A DNA stretch of 64,000 nucleotides from JABGQS01 sp963674545. Its GTDB lineage: Bacteria; Bacillota; Clostridia; Christensenellales; SZUA-584. The translations under genes were made by a program, and so were the position numbers. Below the pieces are notes generated by a model that did no database searches, had not been told where the DNA came from, and saw nothing but the letters and a program-made list of their open reading frames with translations. The stretch spans positions 1,612,001 through 1,676,000 of the forward strand of contig CAXXFB010000001.1 of NCBI GenBank assembly GCA_963674545.2. Reading direction: 5' to 3'. Position 1 is the stretch's first letter. Every line of letters begins with the position of its first letter. Below, in pieces: positions 7,462 to 16,687 of this stretch.

Positions 7462-8544
7462 TTAGTTTTCCTCCTTCCTGCATTTGTTTTTTTCCTTTTT
7501 CATACGTACTACCAATTTATTTATAAGGCTCCTTAGAATAAGCCCGCCGAAAATAACTCCGCTTATTATCTTAAGAGTACTTTCACTTTGTACCGCCGCC
7601 TGCAAACTAAACTCTGGCATAGGCAGAGACAGCCAGCTGATAATTTCGTCAAGAAGCAGTCCGAAACCGACTGCACTTACCGCTGTTACAGCAAGGTAAA
7701 CTGCAACTGTTTTTTTACCCAGCGTCTTAGACAACACGGCCAGCGATGCCGCATTGGTCGCTGGCCCTGCAAACAGAAACACAAAAGCTGCTCCCGGACT
7801 TATGCCCTTTGCCAGAAGCACGAGCGCTATCGGTATAGAAGATGTTGAACATATATACATCGGCAGACCAACGAGCAGCATCACTAGCATTGCAAGTATC
7901 CCGGAGCTTATATGAAGACTTTCAAAAAAGCCCGTTGGGATTATCACCGTAATAAGCGCTGCAATGATGAGGCCTATCACGAAATGAACAGATACATCGT
8001 CTACGAAATCCACAAACGCATAATCAGCCATTTTTATAAGCTTTTCTTTAAAAGAAAGAGCTTTTTGTCCGTTGTCGCAAGAGCAGCCTCCGCTGCAGCA
8101 TTCGTCGTGTCCATCATGTTCTTCTATCTCTTCAATCTTTCTGTTTCCCGCAATTCTCTGTATCAGTGCGCCTCCTGCAACTCCTGATATGAAAGCAGCA
8201 ACAGGACGGTATACAGCAAATACGATGCCCATCATACCAAAAGTGGCAATCATTGAATCTACTCCGGTTTGCGGGGTCGATATCAGAAAAGCCATCACTG
8301 CAGAAGTCGAAGCGCCGCTTTGACTCAAATATGTTGTCGTCGTCAGTACACCGCATGAACAAAGCGGAAGCGGAACGCCAAATGCAGCAGCTTTAAGTGC
8401 AGCAAACCTGCTGCCCTCTCCCAGGTGTTTTGCCACCGTCTGCTTTTTCATCACTACGGATAAAACGCCGGTAAGTATCATTCCTATAAGCATATACAGC
8501 GACATATCAAGGAATATATCTATAACGGCATTCAGAAACGCCAT
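7462..8544 (-). CDS. SO_0444-type metal efflux permease
   Basis: The 360-residue multi-pass protein belongs to the DUF318/ArsP-like permease group. It has the signature PLPLCSCGV near the N-terminal half, followed by AFLISTPQTGVDS, and a second related motif, GLPMYICSTSSIP, in the C-terminal half. This two-fold pattern is typical of the family. A cytoplasmic Cys/His cluster (HDECCSGGCSC) in the central loop is a likely metal sensor or docking site. Members annotated SO_0444 are thought to export Cu or Zn. Its place between an SmtB-like repressor and an HMA chaperone supports metal efflux. Confidence 0.88.
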   Translation of the reverse strand: MAFLNAVIDIFLDMSLYMLIGMILTGVLSVVMKKQTVAKHLGEGSRFAALKAAAFGVPLPLCSCGVLTTTTYLSQSGASTSAVMAFLISTPQTGVDSMIATFGMMGIVFAVYRPVAAFISGVAGGALIQRIAGNRKIEEIEEHDGHDECCSGGCSCDNGQKALSFKEKLIKMADYAFVDFVDDVSVHFVIGLIIAALITVIIPTGFFESLHISSGILAMLVMLLVGLPMYICSTSSIPIALVLLAKGISPGAAFVFLFAGPATNAASLAVLSKTLGKKTVAVYLAVTAVSAVGFGLLLDEIISWLSLPMPEFSLQAAVQSESTLKIISGVIFGGLILRSLINKLVVRMKKEKNKCRKEEN

Positions 8545-8556
8545 ACTTAGTCCCCC

Positions 8557-8877
8557 TTATGCATGTTCAATGTGGTCTATACCGGAGCGAAGCACATCTG
8601 CAACATGATCATCATCTAGAGCGTAATATGTGTTCTTTCCGTCTTTAACGTGCCGCACTATCCGCTGACCACGCAATACTCTTAGCTGATGAGACACAGC
8701 AGAAACACTTTTACCCGTCGCCTGCGCAATATGAGAAACGCAGACTTCTTTATCTACCAAAAGGCTAAGTATCTGTATCCTGCCTGGGTCTGCGAAAACA
8801 TGGAGAAACTCCGCAACTCTCTGCGCTTTTTCTTCCTCTATGGGTCTTATATCTACGCCTTCTGTACATCTGTGCAT
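8557..8877 (-). CDS. ArsR/SmtB-family metal-responsive repressor
   Basis: The start was placed at the ATG at 8877 (MHRCTEGVD) because GAGGAG lies 9 bases upstream; a longer reading frame from a TTG would run through the operator palindrome. The 106-residue protein has the winged-helix pattern of ArsR regulators (CVSHIAQATG, SVSAVSHQLRVL). Near the C-terminus Asp, His, His and His fit exactly the DxH-x10-HxxH pattern of the alpha5 metal site of SmtB/CzrA repressors. That suggests zinc or cobalt sensing. The arsenic-type CxC site is not complete (only one Cys). It is the first gene of a four-gene operon and likely represses it until metal binds. Confidence 0.9.
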   Translation of the reverse strand: MHRCTEGVDIRPIEEEKAQRVAEFLHVFADPGRIQILSLLVDKEVCVSHIAQATGKSVSAVSHQLRVLRGQRIVRHVKDGKNTYYALDDDHVADVLRSGIDHIEHA

Positions 8878-8900
8878 GTTTACCATCTCCTCAGTTACGT

Positions 8901-8916
8901 TTGAACGCTTGTTCAA
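8901..8916. promoter_or_regulatory. Probable ArsR/SmtB operator in the leader
   Basis: The perfect inverted repeat TTGAAC-GCTT-GTTCAA lies just after the predicted transcription start of the metal operon and before its ribosome binding site. It resembles the TGAAC...GTTCA operators of SmtB/CzrA regulators. Confidence 0.7.
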
Positions 8917-8924
8917 CTATTCAT

Positions 8925-8953
8925 ATGTTATCACGCAGTGTACATATTGTCAA
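8925..8953 (-). promoter_or_regulatory. Promoter of the metal operon
   Basis: The minus strand has TTGACA at 8948-8953, a 17-base spacer and TAACAT at 8925-8930. The -35 box overlaps the palindrome at 8950-8963. Confidence 0.75.
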
Positions 8954-8963
8954 CATATGTTGA
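8950..8963. promoter_or_regulatory. Palindrome between divergent promoters
   Basis: TCAACATATGTTGA is a perfect 14-base palindrome. It overlaps the -35 box of the leftward metal operon and the -35 box (TTGATT at 8960-8965) of the rightward glycerate kinase promoter. A protein bound here could affect both. It differs in sequence from the operator at 8901-8916. Confidence 0.55.
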
Positions 8964-8989
8964 TTGCTCTTGTGTTTTTCTGCTATAAT
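8960..8989 (+). promoter_or_regulatory. Promoter of glycerate kinase
   Basis: TTGATT at 8960-8965, an 18-base spacer and the extended -10 TGCTATAAT ending at 8989 lie 34 bases before the start codon. Confidence 0.7.
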
Positions 8990-9022
8990 ACGTTTATTCC
9001 AAAGAAAGCAAAGGTCATCAAA

Positions 9023-10159
9023 ATGAAGATAGTGATAGCTCCCGATTCGTTCAAAGGTTCTCTCTCATCCATGCAGTTTATAAATATTGCAAAACGCAGC
9101 GCATTACGAAATTTCCCCGATGCGCAAATCTGCGAAGTTCCTATAGCAGACGGTGGAGACGGAACTGTTGAAGCAATAGTATATGCTTCCGGCGGTACAG
9201 CAATGTGCGCAAAAGCACGTGATCCGCACGGCAAACAGATAAATTGTATATACGGAGATGCAAACGGCACAGCCATTATCGGCCTCTCGGAGTGCAGCGG
9301 TCTTGCACTGCTTGATGAAGATGAGCGTAACCCTATGTTAACATCTACGCACGGCACAGGTGACCTCATAAAAAAAGCTCTTGATGAAGGCTTTAGTGAT
9401 ATCTACCTGGGAATAGGCGGCAGCGCAACCAATGACGCAGGCACGGGCGCTCTTCAGGCTCTCGGCTTAAAATTCCTTCGTAAAGACGGCAGTGAGATAG
9501 AGCGCATGTGCGGAGGTGAACTCATAAACGTTGCAAGCGTTGACGATTCTGGTCTTGATAATCGACTTGCATCAGCTTCAATCACCATAATGTGTGATGT
9601 AAACAATCCTCTTACAGGCGAAAACGGAGCAACATATATATACGGGCCTCAAAAAGGCGCAGATGAAGAAAAGCTTACAGCACTTGAAAAGGGCATGAAG
9701 AGCTTCGAGAAGATATTAAACGATTACGCCGGATACAATGTTTCAAATATACCGGGAGCAGGAGCAGCAGGCGGTATAGGCTGCGGGCTTGTTTGTTTTG
9801 CAGGCGCCAGAATGACCAGCGGAATAGACGCAGTGCTGGAACTAGTCAACTTCGATAAAGTAATAGAAGGCGCAGACCTTATATTGACCGGAGAAGGACG
9901 GGTAGACCATCAGTCCGCATGCGGCAAAGTCATACACGGAATAGCCAATTATGCAAAGAAGGCCGACATTCCCGTCGTAGTCATCGCCGGAAGCATAGGA
10001 AGCGGCGCAGAGGCTCTTTTCCCTCTCGGAGTCAGCACGCTTATCGCATTGCCGGAAAATCCGTGCAGCCTTGAAGAATGTATTCAAAACGCCGAAGAAC
10101 TCATGGCAAGGGCGGCAGACAAGGTCTTCTCGCTTATAAAGATCGGAACGGAAATATGA
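9023..10159 (+). CDS. glxK: Glycerate 2-kinase
   Basis: The 378-residue protein phosphorylates glycerate with ATP in the cytoplasm. It has the family's N-terminal pattern MKIVIAPDSFKGSLS, then PIADGGDGT, and LGIGGSATNDAG-type and LILTGEGRVD motifs. Its length is that of GarK/GlxK kinases. The start was set at the ATG at 9023, since AAAGG lies 9 bases upstream and the family begins here; a longer reading frame upstream has no similarity. It stands alone, with its own promoter and terminator, divergent from the metal operon. It may feed glycerate into glycolysis. Confidence 0.93.
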   Translation: MKIVIAPDSFKGSLSSMQFINIAKRSALRNFPDAQICEVPIADGGDGTVEAIVYASGGTAMCAKARDPHGKQINCIYGDANGTAIIGLSECSGLALLDEDERNPMLTSTHGTGDLIKKALDEGFSDIYLGIGGSATNDAGTGALQALGLKFLRKDGSEIERMCGGELINVASVDDSGLDNRLASASITIMCDVNNPLTGENGATYIYGPQKGADEEKLTALEKGMKSFEKILNDYAGYNVSNIPGAGAAGGIGCGLVCFAGARMTSGIDAVLELVNFDKVIEGADLILTGEGRVDHQSACGKVIHGIANYAKKADIPVVVIAGSIGSGAEALFPLGVSTLIALPENPCSLEECIQNAEELMARAADKVFSLIKIGTEI

Positions 10160-10177
10160 ATTTCATAAAGCTAATAG

Positions 10178-10209
10178 GCAGACAGAATAATTCTGTATCT
10201 GCTTTTTTT
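10178..10209 (+). terminator. Terminator of glycerate kinase
   Basis: GCAGA and CAGAAT pair with ATTCTG and TCTGC, followed by seven T residues. Confidence 0.85.
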
Positions 10210-10250
10210 GTGTGATATGTCTCTACTGGTAAAAACGCCTCAAAATAGTT

Positions 10251-10280
10251 GTTGCATTTTTATGCATTTTTATGTATAAT
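10251..10280 (+). promoter_or_regulatory. Arginine operon promoter with probable ARG boxes
   Basis: The promoter has TTGCAT at 10252-10257, a 17-base spacer and TATAAT at 10275-10280. Two overlapping near-palindromes, TGCAT-TTTT-ATGCA (10253-10266) and TGCAT-TTTT-ATGTA (10263-10276), match the layout of the ARG box bound by the arginine repressor ArgR/AhrC. They cover both promoter elements, so arginine-dependent repression is expected. No argR gene is in the window. Confidence 0.7.
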
Positions 10281-10311
10281 TATAAACATTATACTGGAAA
10301 GGATTATATTA

Positions 10312-11334
10312 ATGAAAGTTTCGGTTATTGGCGCAACAGGATATTCTGGTGCAGAACTCATGAGGATACTGTCCGGACATAAAGAAATCAGCATAGCTCA
10401 TGCTGTTTCAAAAAGCTTTGCAGGGCAAAAGATGAGTGATGTATATCCGAATTTTGCTTCCTGCGACTATATGCTTGAGGAGCTGAATATCGAAGAAGTC
10501 TGCACAGACAGCGATATTGTTTTTACCTGCCTTCCCCACTGCACTTCTTCAGAAGTAGTTCCTGCACTGCTGGAACATGGCGTGAAAGTCATAGATTTAT
10601 CCGGAGATTTCAGATATAACGATGCCAGTGTATATGAAAAGTGGTATAATACAACACATGAGTCAAAACATCTATTAGGCAAAAGTGTTTATGGATTACC
10701 CGAACTTTACAGGGCAAAAATAGAAAAAGCAGCACTCATTGGAAACCCCGGTTGCTACACAACAAGCGCTATTCTTGCACTTGCTCCGCTTCTCAGTGCC
10801 GGGCTTATTGACAAGGATAGCATTATTGTAGATGCGAAGTCAGGAGTTACTGGTGCCGGCAGGAGCGCTAAGCTTGCAAATATATTCACCGAAGTGGATG
10901 AAAGCTTCAAGGCATACGGCGTTGCGACCCACCGTCATACGTCTGAAATAGAGCAGGAGCTTTCCATAGCCGCAGGCAAAGACGTGCAGATTTCCTTCAC
11001 GCCCCATCTTCTGCCTATAAAGCGCGGTATACTTTCCACCATATATGCAGCTACTAAAGCCGACGAAGATCAGATAGCCGCAGCCTACGCCATGTACGAA
11101 AACGAGCCCTTCGTACAAATAACCGGTGACAGCCTGCCCGAGATAAAACACGTAACAGGCAGCAACAACTGCGCCATAGGATATAAGATAGACAAAAGGC
11201 TTAATAGGATAATAATTGTCTCGTGTATAGACAACCTCATCAAGGGAGCTGCAGGACAAGCCGTTCAGAACATGAATATAATGTGCGGTTATAACGAGTG
11301 CGAAGGTTTGAATAAGACAGGATGGTATTTATAA
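10312..11334 (+). CDS. argC: N-acetyl-gamma-glutamyl-phosphate reductase
   Basis: ArgC reduces N-acetylglutamyl phosphate to the semialdehyde with NADPH, the third step of arginine synthesis. The 340-residue protein starts with the nucleotide-binding motif GATGYSGAELMR, has the active-site Cys in GNPGCYTT, and the conserved HRHTSEIEQE segment. The start ATG at 10312 follows GGAAAGG; an upstream extension in the same frame overlaps the promoter and is not used. It is the first gene of an argC-argB-argD-carB-argF operon and its end overlaps or touches the start region of argB. argJ, which follows argC in Bacillus, is missing here. Confidence 0.96.
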   Translation: MKVSVIGATGYSGAELMRILSGHKEISIAHAVSKSFAGQKMSDVYPNFASCDYMLEELNIEEVCTDSDIVFTCLPHCTSSEVVPALLEHGVKVIDLSGDFRYNDASVYEKWYNTTHESKHLLGKSVYGLPELYRAKIEKAALIGNPGCYTTSAILALAPLLSAGLIDKDSIIVDAKSGVTGAGRSAKLANIFTEVDESFKAYGVATHRHTSEIEQELSIAAGKDVQISFTPHLLPIKRGILSTIYAATKADEDQIAAAYAMYENEPFVQITGDSLPEIKHVTGSNNCAIGYKIDKRLNRIIIVSCIDNLIKGAAGQAVQNMNIMCGYNECEGLNKTGWYL

Positions 11335-11336
11335 AA

Positions 11337-12212
11337 ATGGATAAACTTATCGAAAAAGCTGGAGTACTGATAGAAGCCCTTCCGTATATACAGCGTCTGG
11401 CCAACAAAACCGTAGTTATAAAATACGGCGGCAGCGCTATGCTGAGTGAAGAGCTTTCCGCGAAAATAATGCAGGACGTAACTCTGCTCAAGTTCGTTGG
11501 TGTAAACCCAATTCTTGTTCACGGCGGCGGCAATGAGATAAACAACATGCTTGGCAAGCTCGATATTAAACCCAGCTTTCACGATGGTCTCCGAATAACG
11601 GACGATGCTACCATGGATGTTGTGCAGATGGTTCTCACCGGCCGAATAAACAAAGATATCGTAGCGAAATTCGGTGTTGCCGGAGCCAAAGCAATTGGGC
11701 TGTGTGGTAAAGATGCCAATCTCATCACAGCAGAAAAAAAGACTGCGGATGACGGAACAGACTTAGGGCATGTCGGTAAAATAATAAGCATAAACACAGG
11801 TTTGCTGGATTTTCTCGTTAAAGATGAATACATACCTGTCATAGCTCCTATAGGAGTAGGAAAGAATGGCGAAAGCTATAACATAAATGCAGACACAGTC
11901 GCGGGAGAGATCGCTGCGGCTCTTGGTGCAGAGAAGCTCATGTTCCTCACCGATATAGACGGAATAAGAAGTAATCCAGAGAATCCGGATTCGCTCATTT
12001 CTATAATCACTGTTGAAGAAATATATGAGCTTATAGACCAAGGAATAATATCCGGCGGCATGCTTCCCAAAGTCGATGGGTGCATTAAAGCAATTGAAAA
12101 GGGCGTTAAAAGAACGCATATATTAAATGGAACGATACCCCATCCGATACTTCTGGAGATCTTCACAGACAAAGGAATCGGCACAATGGTACGCAAAGCA
12201 GTAGAAGAATAA
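11337..12212 (+). CDS. argB: Acetylglutamate kinase
   Basis: ArgB phosphorylates N-acetylglutamate, the committed step of arginine synthesis. The 291-residue amino-acid-kinase-fold protein has VVIKYGGSAM, HGGGNEIN and the C-terminal GGMLPKV motif. The start at 11337 (MDKLIEKAG) fits the family; an in-frame ATG at 11322 overlapping the end of argC is also possible. No strong ribosome site is seen, so coupling to argC translation is likely. The protein has the short hexamer-type N-terminus region, and arginine feedback inhibition cannot be judged with confidence. Confidence 0.95.
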   Translation: MDKLIEKAGVLIEALPYIQRLANKTVVIKYGGSAMLSEELSAKIMQDVTLLKFVGVNPILVHGGGNEINNMLGKLDIKPSFHDGLRITDDATMDVVQMVLTGRINKDIVAKFGVAGAKAIGLCGKDANLITAEKKTADDGTDLGHVGKIISINTGLLDFLVKDEYIPVIAPIGVGKNGESYNINADTVAGEIAAALGAEKLMFLTDIDGIRSNPENPDSLISIITVEEIYELIDQGIISGGMLPKVDGCIKAIEKGVKRTHILNGTIPHPILLEIFTDKGIGTMVRKAVEE

Positions 12213-12221
12213 GGAGCAGCT

Positions 12222-13409
12222 ATGCTTGATAATATAACTAAACTAGATGAAAAATACTTCATGCAGGTTTTCGGCAAACGGCTGCCTGTGTGTTTTACAA
12301 AAGCGCAGGACGTATACCTGTATGATACAGACGGTAAAAAATATACGGATTTCCTATCCGGTATAGCCGTCTGTTGCCTTGGTTATTCCGACGAAGGCTA
12401 TAAATCTGCACTCAAGGAATGCGTCGACAACCTGATGCATACCTCGAACTATTTTTATATAGAGCCGCAGGCAAAGCTGGCGGAAATCTTATGCAAAGCA
12501 ACCGGTATGGACAAGGCCTTTTTTTCAAACAGCGGCGCAGAAGCTGTTGAAGGCGCTATCAAGCTGGCACGCAAATACCACTATAATGCCGGAAAAGAAA
12601 GAAAGCAGATAATAACCATCAAAGGCAGCTTCCACGGAAGGACGATGACTACGCTTGCCGCAACAGGTCAAGAGAAGTTCCACAAAGCCTTCAAACCGCT
12701 GACACAGACTTTTACATATGTAGAACCGGGCAATATTGAAGAGCTTGAAAAAACGATTAGCCATGACACGGCAGCAGTAATGCTGGAGCCTGTGATTGGA
12801 GAAGGCGGCATCCTCCCGATAACAGCTGATTATTACCAGGCAGTCAGGGCTCTTTGCGACAAATACGACGCAATCATGATAGCCGACGAGATTCAGACCG
12901 GCTGCGGACGCACAGGAGAGTTCCTTGCTTCGCCTGCTCTTGGCGCAATTCCGGATGTTGTGATACTAGCAAAATCACTCGGAAACGGATTTCCTATCGG
13001 TGCTTTTCTTGCCCGCGGCAAGGCAGCAGATGCACTACAGACAGGAGACCACGGCAGCACTTTCGGCGGCAACCACCTTGCATGCACTGCCGCATATTAT
13101 GTCGTAAACAAACTAACCACTACCGATATACTTGATAATGTTAAGGAGACGGGCAGCTATTTCAAACAGCAGCTTACTAATCTAAAGCAAACTTGCGGCT
13201 GCATAAAAGAAGTACGCGGCAAAGGACTGATGCTCGGTATAGACCTAAATGAGCAGACATCAGCAAAAGATATATTGAAAAAACTCCTCGGTATGGGTTT
13301 TGTAACGGCAACGGCGGGCACGAATGTGCTTCGTTTTCTGCCGCCATACACCATAAGCAAGCAGAACATCGACAAGCTGATAGTGGCTCTTAAAGAGGTA
13401 TTACAGTAA
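12222..13409 (+). CDS. argD: Acetylornithine aminotransferase
   Basis: ArgD is a PLP enzyme that converts N-acetylglutamate semialdehyde to N-acetylornithine with glutamate as amino donor. The 395-residue protein has the class III aminotransferase pattern: NSGAEAVEGAIKLAR, the PLP-contacting DEIQTGCGRTG, and the Schiff-base Lys in LAKSLGNG. AAGGAGC lies just upstream of the ATG. It is nine bases behind argB and is followed by carB 16 bases later. Confidence 0.95.
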   Translation: MLDNITKLDEKYFMQVFGKRLPVCFTKAQDVYLYDTDGKKYTDFLSGIAVCCLGYSDEGYKSALKECVDNLMHTSNYFYIEPQAKLAEILCKATGMDKAFFSNSGAEAVEGAIKLARKYHYNAGKERKQIITIKGSFHGRTMTTLAATGQEKFHKAFKPLTQTFTYVEPGNIEELEKTISHDTAAVMLEPVIGEGGILPITADYYQAVRALCDKYDAIMIADEIQTGCGRTGEFLASPALGAIPDVVILAKSLGNGFPIGAFLARGKAADALQTGDHGSTFGGNHLACTAAYYVVNKLTTTDILDNVKETGSYFKQQLTNLKQTCGCIKEVRGKGLMLGIDLNEQTSAKDILKKLLGMGFVTATAGTNVLRFLPPYTISKQNIDKLIVALKEVLQ

Positions 13410-13425
13410 ACTAACAGGAGAAGAT

Positions 13426-16400
13426 ATGCCAAAAAGAACTGATTTAAAGAAAATACTAGTTATCGGCTCGGGCCCGATAGTTATCGGCCAGGCGGCAGAG
13501 TTTGACTATTCGGGCACCCAGGCCTGCCGTGCGCTGCAGGAAGAGGGCTATGAGGTCGTGCTTATAAACTCCAACCCAGCCACTATAATGACAGACGAGG
13601 AAACCGCTGATACGGTATACATAGAACCTATCACTCTGGAAGTCGTCAGCAACATCCTTCGTAAAGAGATGCCTGACGGTATAATCGCAACTTTAGGCGG
13701 GCAGACAGGCCTTAACATGGCCATGGAGCTCGATAAATCAGGAATCTTAGAAGAGCTTGGCATAGAGCTGCTCGGCACTTCTCTAAGGTCGATAGAGCTG
13801 GCCGAAGACAGGGAGCTCTTCAAAGAAACCATGAATGAAATAGGTGAAGCTATTGCCAAGAGCGTCATATGCTCCAGCATAGATGAAGCTGAAGAATTTT
13901 CCAAACAGACGGGCTTTCCTATAATCGTACGTCCTGCATTCACGCTCGGCGGAACGGGCGGCGGTATAGCATATAACTTAGAGCAGCTACGTGAGATAAC
14001 AGGAAAAGGGCTTAGCTTCTCTATGATTCATCAGGTGCTTTTAGAGCAGAGCGTCGCCGGATATAAAGAGATAGAATATGAAGTCATGCGTGACTCTTTC
14101 GACAACTGCATAGTTGTCTGCAACATGGAAAACATCGACCCTGTCGGCATACACACAGGCGACAGCATAGTTGTTGCGCCTTCCCAGACCCTTGCCGACA
14201 AAGAATATCAGATGCTTCGCTCATCAGCAATAAGAATAATCCGTGCGCTCGGGATAGAAGGCGGCTGCAACGTGCAGTATGCACTAGACCCGGACAGCTT
14301 CGAATATATAGTTATAGAAGTAAACCCACGGGTCAGCCGTTCATCAGCGCTCGCAAGCAAAGCGACGGGTTACCCAATAGCCCGTGCAGCTGCTAAAATA
14401 GCCGTAGGCTACGGTCTGGACGAGATAACAAATCCGATAACCGGTGAAACATGCGCCTGCTTTGAACCTACTCTCGATTACGTCGTCACCAAAGTCCCAC
14501 GCTGGCCTTTTGATAAGTTCGTAACTGCTACGAGGACCTTAGGCACCCAGATGAAAGCAACAGGCGAAGTCATGGCAATAGGCAGGACGTTCGAGGAGTC
14601 GCTTCTTAAAGCAATAGACAGCGTAGACGTCAAGCTCGACTATCAGCTTGGCATGAAGTCGATATCCGAATGGACAGACACACAGATAGAGTTCTCGCTC
14701 AAAAACCCGGACGACGAGCGTATATTCGTTGTGTCCGAAGCTCTTGAGCGCGGCTACAGTATAGACGAGATATGGAAGATAACGAAGATAGATAAGTTCT
14801 TCCTCGGAAAACTTAAAAACATAGTGGAGCTTTCATCTCAGCTTAAGAAGTACAACTTCGAGACGCTTCCGCCAGAGCTTCTTATAAAGTGTAAGAAATA
14901 CGGTTTTGGTGACGGATACATAGCAAACCTTGTGGGCACATCCGCCCGGGTGATAAAGACCATACGCTATGCCATGAACTTAAAACCGTCCTATAAGATG
15001 GTCGACACATGCGCAGGTGAGTTTGAAGCTAAAACGCCCTACTACTACTCCTGCTATGACGATTTCGATGAAGCAAAGGACAGCGGCAGGCAGAAGGTGC
15101 TTGTTCTTGGTTCAGGGCCTATCCGCATAGGTCAGGGAATAGAGTTTGACTATTGCAGCGTACACAGCGTTATGTCCCTTCGTGAGCTTGGTTATGAATC
15201 TATAATCATTAACTCTAATCCGGAGACAGTTTCTACGGACTTTGATACGTCTGACAAACTCTACTTCGAGCCGCTAGACAGAGAGTGCGTACTCGATGTT
15301 ATCGAACGTGAACGTCCCATGGGAGTTATAGTGCAGTTCGGCGGACAGACAGCGATAAACCTTGCTGCAGAGCTTGAGCTTGCCGGCGTAAATATACTAG
15401 GCACAACAGTTGAAGGCATAAACAAAGCAGAAGACCGCGAAGAGTTCCTTCAGGTCCTTGAGCACTTAAGAATACCGCTGCCAAAGGGCGCAACAGCCTT
15501 TTCTTTGGAAAACGCCCTGAAAATTGCAGGCGACATAGGCTATCCCGTACTCGTTCGTCCGTCATACGTGCTTGGCGGCCGTGCAATGGAGATAGTATAT
15601 AATGACGAAGAGCTGAAAGAATATATGACATATGCAGTCGAAATTTCATCCGAGCACCCCGTACTTGTAGACAAGTACCTTACCGGAAAAGAAGTTGAAA
15701 CAGACAGTATATGCGATGGCGATGAGTGCCTTGTAGTCGGCGTGATGGAACATATAGAGCGTGCAGGTGTACACTCCGGCGACAGCTTTGCTGTATACCC
15801 AACGCAAACGCTTAGCAAAAAAACGAAAGACACCATAGTCGACTATACTATACGGATAGGAAAAGAACTCGGTATCAAAGGCCTTTTCAACATACAGTTC
15901 ATAATTGACAGCAATGACGATGTATATGTACTGGAAGTAAACCCACGGGCCAGCCGTACAGTGCCGATACTCTCAAAGGTTACCGGCGTTCCTATGGTGA
16001 CCGCTGCTACCAGGATAATGATGGGAGAATCTCTCGCAGACACAGGTTATAAAACCGGCCTGCAGAAAGAAAGCAACTTAATCACAGTAAAAGCGCCTGT
16101 ATTCTCATTCTCCAAACTGACCACAGTAGATATTTTCTTAGGCCCGGAGATGAAATCCACAGGCGAGGTCATGGGAACTGATATCACATATCTTGCTGCG
16201 CTTCGAAAAGCGTTCGTAGCTTCCGGTATCAAAATGCCTGATAAAGAAAAACCAGTGCTTTTCTCGATAACACCAAGGGACATAGAAGAGTCCCTAAGCA
16301 GTGCACAGATGATGATAGGTATGGGCTTCGATATCGCAGGCACCGACGGAACATGTGCCTATTTCAGACAGCACGGTCTGCGGTGTATGCTGATAAAAAA

Positions 16401-16629
16401 GGAGGACGTCGTTGTTGCGATCAAAAACCACAGAGTCTCTATGGTCGTCAACACCCCCACGAGAGGCAAGCTTAAGGACAGACTGGGGTTCATACTCCGA
16501 AGAACTACCATGGAATGGGATGTGCCTTGTATAACTTCGCTCGACACGCTGCATGCACTGCTCAGCGTTATGGACGAAACTAATATAGAGCAGCACCACA
16601 TTCCGCTTGGTGATTATCTTAAGTATTAA
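13426..16629 (+). CDS. carB: Carbamoyl-phosphate synthase, large subunit
   Basis: CarB makes carbamoyl phosphate from bicarbonate, ammonia and two ATP. The 1067-residue protein is full length. It has two homologous halves, each with a biotin-carboxylase-like/ATP-grasp domain (VIGSGPIVIGQAAEFDYSG near the start and VLGSGPIRIGQGIEFDYC near residue 565), followed by the oligomerisation segment and the C-terminal MGS-like regulatory domain. A good site (AGGAGAAGAT) precedes the ATG. The glutaminase subunit CarA, which supplies the ammonia, is normally encoded directly upstream but is absent from the operon and the window. Confidence 0.97.
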   Translation: MPKRTDLKKILVIGSGPIVIGQAAEFDYSGTQACRALQEEGYEVVLINSNPATIMTDEETADTVYIEPITLEVVSNILRKEMPDGIIATLGGQTGLNMAMELDKSGILEELGIELLGTSLRSIELAEDRELFKETMNEIGEAIAKSVICSSIDEAEEFSKQTGFPIIVRPAFTLGGTGGGIAYNLEQLREITGKGLSFSMIHQVLLEQSVAGYKEIEYEVMRDSFDNCIVVCNMENIDPVGIHTGDSIVVAPSQTLADKEYQMLRSSAIRIIRALGIEGGCNVQYALDPDSFEYIVIEVNPRVSRSSALASKATGYPIARAAAKIAVGYGLDEITNPITGETCACFEPTLDYVVTKVPRWPFDKFVTATRTLGTQMKATGEVMAIGRTFEESLLKAIDSVDVKLDYQLGMKSISEWTDTQIEFSLKNPDDERIFVVSEALERGYSIDEIWKITKIDKFFLGKLKNIVELSSQLKKYNFETLPPELLIKCKKYGFGDGYIANLVGTSARVIKTIRYAMNLKPSYKMVDTCAGEFEAKTPYYYSCYDDFDEAKDSGRQKVLVLGSGPIRIGQGIEFDYCSVHSVMSLRELGYESIIINSNPETVSTDFDTSDKLYFEPLDRECVLDVIERERPMGVIVQFGGQTAINLAAELELAGVNILGTTVEGINKAEDREEFLQVLEHLRIPLPKGATAFSLENALKIAGDIGYPVLVRPSYVLGGRAMEIVYNDEELKEYMTYAVEISSEHPVLVDKYLTGKEVETDSICDGDECLVVGVMEHIERAGVHSGDSFAVYPTQTLSKKTKDTIVDYTIRIGKELGIKGLFNIQFIIDSNDDVYVLEVNPRASRTVPILSKVTGVPMVTAATRIMMGESLADTGYKTGLQKESNLITVKAPVFSFSKLTTVDIFLGPEMKSTGEVMGTDITYLAALRKAFVASGIKMPDKEKPVLFSITPRDIEESLSSAQMMIGMGFDIAGTDGTCAYFRQHGLRCMLIKKEDVVVAIKNHRVSMVVNTPTRGKLKDRLGFILRRTTMEWDVPCITSLDTLHALLSVMDETNIEQHHIPLGDYLKY

Positions 16630-16687
16630 GCCGCAACATCCAACTTATATACATTGTTGCAGCTTCTCTCAATGAAAGGAAACTATT

